The position numbers and the translations under genes were made by a program. A model generated the notes under the pieces. That model did no database searches and had not been told where the DNA came from. It saw only the letters and a program-made list of their open reading frames with translations. Below are positions 57,144 through 64,000 of a stretch of 64,000 nucleotides of DNA, one piece after another. This DNA comes from Phorcus lineatus (lineage: Eukaryota > Mollusca > Gastropoda > Trochida > Trochidae). The first letter of the stretch is position 1, and the number at the start of each line of letters is the position of its first letter. Location: the NCBI GenBank assembly GCA_921293015.1, contig OV121086.1:37881194-37945193 (forward strand), in the 5' to 3' direction.

Positions 57144-58859
57144 AAAGGGTATTAAATTTTTTGACATAGAATATTTATTAACACAGTTCGCAGATGACGC
57201 TACGATAATCCTGGATGAAACGGAAAAGAGTTTTCAGGCAACATTAGAAATACTAGACAAATATGCTAAATTTTCTGGCCTTAAAATAAACATAGACAAA
57301 ACTAAAATTATATGGATTGGTTCAAGGATGTTCTCACATTTACAATATTGTAAGACTTTGAATCTAGACTGGTCTCAAAAACCCTTCACTTTACTTGGAA
57401 TTCAGTTCCAACATAATCAGGCCGAAATGGTCGAAAGAAACTATAAAGATAAACTAAAACAACTTGATAAAACAATGACAACGTGGTTGAGAAGAGATCT
57501 TACTCCATTTGGTAGAATTACTGTTCTTAAAAGTCTTATATTACCTTCACTTAACCATTTGTTCACTACTTTGCCAAATCCAGATAATAATACCATTCAA
57601 AATTTACAGAAAAAATGTTTCAAGTTTGTATGGAAAGAAAAGCCTGATAAGATCAAAAGATATACGATAATTCAATCTTATAAAGATGGAGGGCTAAAGG
57701 TACCTCTGATTCTTGAAACAATACAAGCTCAAAAGCTTTCATGGTTACGAAGAACATTTGTAAAACATTCAAATATTTCAAACCTTATCAGTTTTGCCGT
57801 TTCTACAAAAGGCCTTCACCCAACTGAGATGGGGACAAACTATCTTAGACAATCTGTTATTCCGCATATAAAAATGTATTTTGGAGAGATGTTTACGAAT
57901 CATGGGCAAGCATACAATCCTTACAAAAAAATGAAGATACTGAAAACGAAACTTCAAAAAATATATATGGGCGAACGATAATATAGTTGTAGGGAAAAAA
58001 CCTATTATCTATAAAAACTATTTGAAAAAAAATGTTAAATTCCTCAACGATCTACTAAATATAGATGGTAGTTTTCTCACATATGAGAATTTTATTTCAA
58101 TTTACAATATTAATACAAACTTTTTAAAATATCAAGGTATCATCAACTCCATTAAAGTATATCTTATTTCGAAGCAGCTTGAACTTTATAAAGTAGTAGA
58201 ACCTTTCATGCCTAATAATTTACGTATCCTCTTTAAAGAACGTAAAGGCTGCAAGATATTCTACTCAACCTTGCTTGAGAAACACACTTTAAAAACAAAA
58301 CTTAATAGCCAAGTGAAATGGGAAAGGGATATAGAAGCTGATATAGCAGATGAACTCTGGAAAACTTATAACTATATACCTTTCAGAGCAACAGTTACCA
58401 CACATCTGAGATGGTTACAATATAAAATAATACACAGATGTATTACAACGAACAAAGATCTGTATAACTACAATATGTTAGAATCTGCATCTTGTACATT
58501 CTGTAATGTTGAAACTGAATCAATTATTCATTTATTCTATAAATGTGTACATGTGAAAACATTGTGGCATAACTTAGTAGACTGGGTTGAGTACAAAACA
58601 GGTACTAAACTAAATCTGAGTGAAAAACATATCATTTTTGGATATCCAGAAAAAACGAAATGATGTTCTTAATCTGATTATCATTGCAACAAAAAACTAT
58701 ATATACGGTAAGAGATATTTAAAGACAATACCCAACTTTATTGGATTGAAAAAATATCTACATACCCTATATGCTATTGACAAATTCACTGCCTTTTCAA
58801 ACTGTAATTACGGTAAGTTCTTCACATTCTGGTCATCTTGCCACAATCTCTTCACATGA
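57144..58859 (+). pseudogene. LINE ORF2 fragment, three frames
   Basis: It begins just before the catalytic motif (QFADDATIILDET) and continues through LKINIDKTKIIWIG, LKSLILPSLNHL and FVWKEKPDKIKR. Two frameshifts, near 57960 and 58620-58660, split it into pieces of about 279, 213 and 79 codons. The second piece holds CTFCNVETESIIHLFYKC, a Cys/His zinc-knuckle-like motif (C-X2-C-X8-H-X4-C). Compared with the first LINE it has fewer stops, so it is younger. The endonuclease and most of the reverse transcriptase are missing through truncation. Confidence 0.88.
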
Positions 58860-59010
58860 TGATTGTAAGTCTTAAAACATGTTTACCATATGCATTGAAA
58901 TATAAAAATGTTAAAATGAGTTTTTACCCAAACTGTGAAAACGCAACTATTTCTGTGTGAACATGTATGTACTCAAAAAAAGAAATAAAGTGATAAAAAA
59001 AAAAAAAAAA
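57144..59010 (+). mobile_element. L1/Tx1-like LINE, 5'-truncated, with 15-bp target-site duplication
   Basis: The direct repeat AATACACATGAAAAT lies at 57129-57143 and again at 59011-59025, exactly after the poly(A) tail (about 58995-59010, preceded by AATAAAG). This defines a target-primed insertion truncated inside the reverse-transcriptase domain. It disrupts the segmental-duplication arm that resumes near 59160. Confidence 0.92.
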
Positions 59011-59860
59011 AATACACATGAAAATTATCCTTTTTAATGGTTTTCAATGATGATCGGAAAACGGCCAAATAAATGTAAAAAAGTTGAAATTTTGCGTCCC
59101 ATATACATGTTTATAAGTTAAATCGCCTACTTAACACTACTTAGCCATGTTCGTCTATGAGTCCTATTAAGTTGCCAAAATTACGTTTGAGTCATTTCAT
59201 ATTTTGGTTAGAAAAGTTAATAATTTAATTTAGAAAATGAAAATCTATTAGACTTCAACTGAGCATCATAATGTAACACCTAAATGATACAATCGTTTAA
59301 AATCCCTCTAATAATTTGAAAGATAGTTCTGTAGCAATAAACCATTTAACACTATTTTTCAGACTGTATGTCAGAAATGTCACGAAACTGTAACACCCTA
59401 ACATGTACTGTAAAAGTACCTCCATGTATTCCCGCACTCAAGCCATATAATGCTATTATCTTATGTCTGTCATACTTATAAACGCATAAATTATGGCATA
59501 TAAACATCATAAATGTATGCAAAAATCCTTCTTTCACTATGTAAAAAACATTTTCTTGGAAATTGAGCAATTGCTTGTAGACCAAATTCGTATGCCAATT
59601 ATAGTTTACTATCGTCGAGAAATGACAGCCATGCGCCTACCTTTTTGATGGTTAAACTATCATTTACTCTTGAGACATAGTCAGCTACATGAAATGACTG
59701 CATAGTTATCTGTGAGATTTGAAAATAATGAAATTACACAATTCACAACGGTCACACCTGAAGCTCCGCCCAAGCGATATACGATAGTTTACAATACACT
59801 AACAGTCGATCTCAGCCTCTGATGCTCCGGCTGTTGCGTGTAATGTGAAAACATCCCCTT

Positions 59861-59869
59861 TGACATTGC
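59861..59869 (+). promoter_or_regulatory. antioxidant-response-like motif upstream of GST copy G
   Basis: TGACATTGC matches the TGACNNNGC core of antioxidant response elements, about 100 bases before the GST-G start codon. An inverted TGACGC follows within 10 bases (GCGTCA). Short motifs occur by chance, so this is only a candidate for Nrf2/CncC-type control. Confidence 0.25.
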
Positions 59870-59970
59870 AGCGTCACGAGATAACCGTGCTGCATGGCCT
59901 AGCGTGGTCACATGACCAAGAGAGTTGCACGCCATTCATACAGTGTCTTCTGTAATTCTCGAGATCCGTG

Positions 59971-62900
59971 ATGCCGTCCTACAAACTGAAGTATTTCAAC
60001 GCCAGGGGTTTGGGAGAAACCACACGGCTACTGTTTGCACTTGCAGGGCAGGAGTACGAAGATATACGTGTAGCAAGGGACGATTGGCCAGCCACGAAAC
60101 CAAGTGAGTATTTTTAGCGTAGTAGGCGTTTTCGTGTCTGCAATCGTGTCGTAAATGTGTACGGGTTATATAACGTGTTTAGCGATAACGCCTAGTTGAC
60201 AGGTAGTGATCGACTAATCAGTGAAAACTTGCGACTTTAGAAGACAGTTAAAATTGTAAATAGACATGTATTAACGATCGAAGTACATATCCAGCTGTTA
60301 AAGTAAAACATGTAGCTCTTTGTAGTATCAGCAGTTCTTGAGAAGTACATTAGTAAAAGTAAAACTAATTGTGGTTGTAATATAAGAGGTAGCAGTAGCA
60401 CTAGTGAATCAAGATCTATCATTAGTAAAAGCCAACCTACGATTACTACCTCTGATGCTACTTCTACTGATGCTATTTCTACTACTGTACTACATGTACG
60501 ACTGAGGCTATCCTCTTTCTTCTGCTACTTTTGTTACTCCGATACGACTATTTTTTCTGTTAAGACTGCCTTTTCTACTAATTCAACTTCTACGATTGCT
60601 TTGAGTAGTTGATGTAGACAGTAGTCTGTAGAACGTACTAGTATTAATAGATATTGGAAGAAGAAGCACTAATAATAGTACGTTCTACTAGTATTAGTAG
60701 TAGGATAATTTGTTTGTTTAACTACTGGTCAACTGGTGGACATGTAATTCTGTAAGTGTAATTCAATTGTCTTTTTATAAAAACAGAAAAATTAAAAAAC
60801 ATTAGTGAGTTTTGATTGGTTTTCAAAAAGCGATCCCATATTCACATAGCGATGTTATCGATGCTTAATTATCACCAACATGTGAGTGTCAAATCCAAAG
60901 TCAATGTTTGTATGTGTCGGATAAGTGGTTTAATGTTCTTATTATCGTGTTTTCATTAACATCGATCCTCTTTATCTTCTGGACTCGGCAATGAAAGCTT
61001 TAATCACTTCCAAATATAGACTGTTATTTTCACGTCTATGTTTAGTTACCATGGCAACGTTGACAAGCTAATCAATGAATTTATAGGGACATAGTGTGCA
61101 GTTTTGTTTCAATTCCACTTGTTGTCCAACTAATCAGAACCAGAGAAAATAATCAATCGATTAATGTTAATCTAATCATTACTTTCGCCGGATTACAAAA
61201 CATGATCAGAAAAGAAATCTATTAAATTTGCTTTTTCAGAGTTGCATCTTCGACTATATCAATTACCCTACTTGTTATTTCTGCAATGTAGACGATAAAC
61301 AAAGAGCGTTTTAATGTCACATAGAAAATAAATAATCAAAATAAACCATTCCTGTTGAAGAAATTCCGATATAAATGATGCGGGTTTTATGATGATCGTT
61401 GTTTGCACAACCGGATGATAAATCGGGGATACCCTTATCCCACATTTTAATCAAACTCATCCTTAACGGAACCTTACGAAAAGAAAACTACGCTTTTGAC
61501 TGAAGATCACATACATCTGTAATCTTATTCTTCATATAGGCTCTTTTCCAGTTGTGATTTTAATATTTTTTAAAAAGCGCTGGGTGTTACTTGTGTTGGG
61601 GTAATATGCCACGACAAGGGTTTGGAAGCAGGTACTTGTACATAAAACCTTTGATATATTCTATAATAAGCTTGGTATGATTACAGATTTCCTGAAGTCA
61701 CTTTGGGTTTGAATTTGTTAATAACATACTGCAAAGCAAAATGGTGTGCATATGATTGACAACTTCGAAAACAAATATGTCAGATGTAAAGTAGATACTA
61801 TTTTTTGAAGTCACTCTTAACTGCTAATGGAGTGGCTGAAGATATTTTATGTATATCATGTATGTTCTTTTAAATGTAATGAAATTTTTGTACCATAATT
61901 GAGGTGAGACTAAAATAAAATAGTTGTATGTCTGTCTGTCTACTATTTCAGTTCGTATATGACCCAGTCTCAATGACCCAGTCGGTATGTTTGACATTTT
62001 CCGAAATAACCGGCTGATAATATCCCAAACGATGCATCCCATGCTTTTGTTCGGGCGTAAATATGCGTGATGAAGATAAGTCTGTGTCGGTGTATGTGTA
62101 CGCACATCAGAGTTATATTGACACGCATGTATACATAAAACCTTTCGCATTTGTGCGTATTACTCGTATATATGTGTACATTATTTTTTGCTTGCTTGAT
62201 TATGATGTTGACATATCATTATTTAATTTGATATATATACATACTTTTAAACACGTATATTTGCTTCTCAAAAACGAGAAAAATATACCAAATTCAATCT
62301 CTAGCTCTCTAATGTTCAATTGTCTTTTTTGGCATCTTTAGAAAAATTTACCATTTCATTGTTGATGTGAAGAAAGCGGATAAGGGGACGACGGAACACA
62401 CAGTTTCGGGGCTGCTCTGCTTTTGCGGTGTCCTGCAAACACTCATCTAATGTTTTATGAATGATTGTAATGAGCATCTGTAAAACAAAATCGAACACTG
62501 ACCAACAGAGAAACGTATCAAAGCAAAATATGTACAGCTTGCATTCGATTTAACACACATTTGAGTCAAGTTTCATTGACCATATTTTGGTAGACACTGT
62601 ATTTACTTCATTTCCAATGTGGAATTCAACTATAAGGTGTACATAGATGTTTAAATCAACCAGACATCGATTGTGTATTGACACCAGATCTTTCATCTGT
62701 CTAAATTATGTAAATGTACATGGCCTTGAAATTGATGCATCTTCATACAGTTGAAACACGTTAAGTCATAGCTCATGGTTCAAAGAGGGCGTAAATCTAT
62801 TGTAAGGGTAACACGAGAACACATTGTGAATTACTTAAAGTTTCAACAACATTCGGTTTATGAAGTCAAGCTAACTTTAACCACTCAAGATTAAACATGT

Positions 62901-63688
62901 TAGTATCTGAAGTGATAAATTTTTAGAAATATGATAAGCATTAGCAATTGCGTCATTCTATCGACAAATACTGTAAATTACTGCTGATTGATTTAGTTAA
63001 AAGTACTTATCTTTGATGGAAATGCACATTGACTTATCGTAAACAGTCAGAAGGACAGATATGGGTTGATGGTGTCGAGTCATGTTTTAATATGATAAAA
63101 TGTGAATGGTATAGGTTAACCAGTAGAATAGATCATTCACCCTTAATATTTCGTAAGTTATTTGACAAATAAATACCAAGCCGAGTTTGATCTTCGTTTT
63201 CATGAGTTCACTGTGCTGTTAAAATTTATAGCATAATGGATTCATCGTGTATTTCTAAATTTCATTGTCTTGGAGGAGGATGTCGGGAATGGCGAGGCAT
63301 GTTTTCTTTCATTCCTGCCATCGTAGATTATCTCATAACTATTCATATAGGTTAAGACTGTCTTTATATCTTGAATTCCAAGTCCTTATTATTTTCCCTC
63401 TCCTTGGTACGTAATGTCCTTCTTAAATACAACCATTAATACTGATTGAAGACGTCTTTTTCATTAGAAATCAATTATATATCCAATTATCGTCTATAAT
63501 CAACGTTAAATAAAACTTGTACAGTGACAATGTATTCATATTGAAAGAAAGATACCTTATATTTTCTCAATGGAGTGCTTCGTGTTTGTTTCCAGCGACT
63601 CCATTTGGACAAATGCCCATCCTGGAGATAGACGGCAAACAATACTGCCAGAGCAGCGCTATTGCAAGATACGTAGCCAGGACCTTCG
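59971..63688 (+). CDS. sigma-class glutathione S-transferase, copy G (exons 1-2, continues beyond window)
   Basis: The only plus-strand GST. Exon 1 is 59971-60103 (133 bases, donor GTGAGT, phase 1) and exon 2 is 63596-63688 (93 bases, donor GTATGT, phase 1), the same lengths and phases as the minus-strand copies. The N-terminus [16 protein letters not shown] has catalytic Tyr8. Exon 2 reads [13 protein letters not shown] and [15 protein letters not shown], so the glutathione Gln, cis-Pro and Gln-Ser are all present. Intron 1 is 3.5 kb, much longer than in copies B-F (0.4-1.5 kb), and contains the CTTCTA-rich block duplicated at 44.05 kb. No TATA box was seen. Exons 3-5 should lie beyond 64000. 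Confidence 0.9.
60430..60710. repeat. CTTCTA/TAGAAG-rich degenerate repeat in GST-G intron 1
   Basis: Irregular TTCTAC words in the left half and GTAGAA-like words in the right half form a loose inverted repeat. It matches 44045-44260. Confidence 0.6.
60880..63595. other. remainder of GST-G intron 1, nothing further recognised
   Basis: AT-rich intron sequence. The short open frames on both strands, such as 61824-62341, show no family features. Confidence 0.5.
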
Positions 63689-64000
63689 GTATGTATGATA
63701 TTAGATAATTATCTTATATATTTTTGATGAACAAGAGCATTAATATTTGTCACTGTGGCTCAGTTCATCTCAGCACCATCAGCGACATACTCTTCAAAGC
63801 GGTGTTAAACCTTAATCACCTCACATTAACTCAGTGTGAATACAGCAGATGTATGCATTATGCAAACACTATTTCTTCCAATATCACATAAACGCCCGTG
63901 TAAATGGTCTTATGACACCGTTTTGAAACTAATAATTGCAGTTTATCCGATAACCGTGCACCTTAAAAAATAATGATTTCCTACTTGTTCGATTAATCTC

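Overview
This is an AT-rich eukaryotic genomic window: multi-exon genes with GT-AG introns, long introns, TATA boxes, AATAAA signals, and abundant MITEs, LINEs and microsatellites. The gene content (a tandem array of sigma-class glutathione S-transferases, GSTs) and a Helitron-like element with a 145-bp tandem core and a GGAC/GGAT microsatellite near its 3' end (the layout known from bivalve 'pearl' elements) suggest a mollusc or another lophotrochozoan. The species cannot be named from the sequence alone.

Layout. Positions 1-35.3 kb hold six minus-strand sigma-GST genes, labelled A to F. A is only exon 1, at the left edge. B (5.6-10.2 kb), C (15.2-18.8), D (20.3-23.0), E (26.0-28.1) and F (32.6-35.3) are complete five-exon genes encoding 200-203 aa. 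All share intron phases 1,1,0,0 and near-identical exon lengths. A seventh gene, G, lies on the plus strand at the right edge (exons 1-2, 59.97-63.69 kb; the rest is outside). Introns and spacers hold MITEs with TTAA ends, a perfect 107-bp inverted-repeat element, a decayed Tc1/mariner element (11.57-13.08 kb) and microsatellites.

Positions 36-50 kb hold three plus-strand paralogues of a small secreted cysteine-rich peptide gene that I do not recognise (first exons at 37.4, 41.5 and 47.0 kb). Each has a signal-peptide exon, a phase-1 intron, and a second exon ending in a conserved C-X2-C-X7-C-X4-C motif with the invariant string ECINRFC or QCINRFC. They share upstream sequence, intron sequence and a repeat-rich 3' region. 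They arose with large segmental duplications that also carried GST-F flanks (remnants at 44.7-44.8 and 45.3-45.5 kb, with the gene body gone) and sequence from intron 1 of a G-type GST (44.05-44.4 kb).

Positions 50-59 kb are transposon-rich. An L1/Tx1-like LINE (50.8-54.8 kb) is split by a 1.9-kb Helitron-like tandem-repeat element. A second, 5'-truncated LINE (57.14-59.01 kb) has a poly(A) tail and a perfect 15-bp target-site duplication.

The GSTs would act in cytosolic glutathione conjugation, detoxification or prostaglandin-type isomerisation. The peptide genes encode probable secreted products of unknown role. All coordinates come from reading the sequence by eye; no alignment or database search was run.
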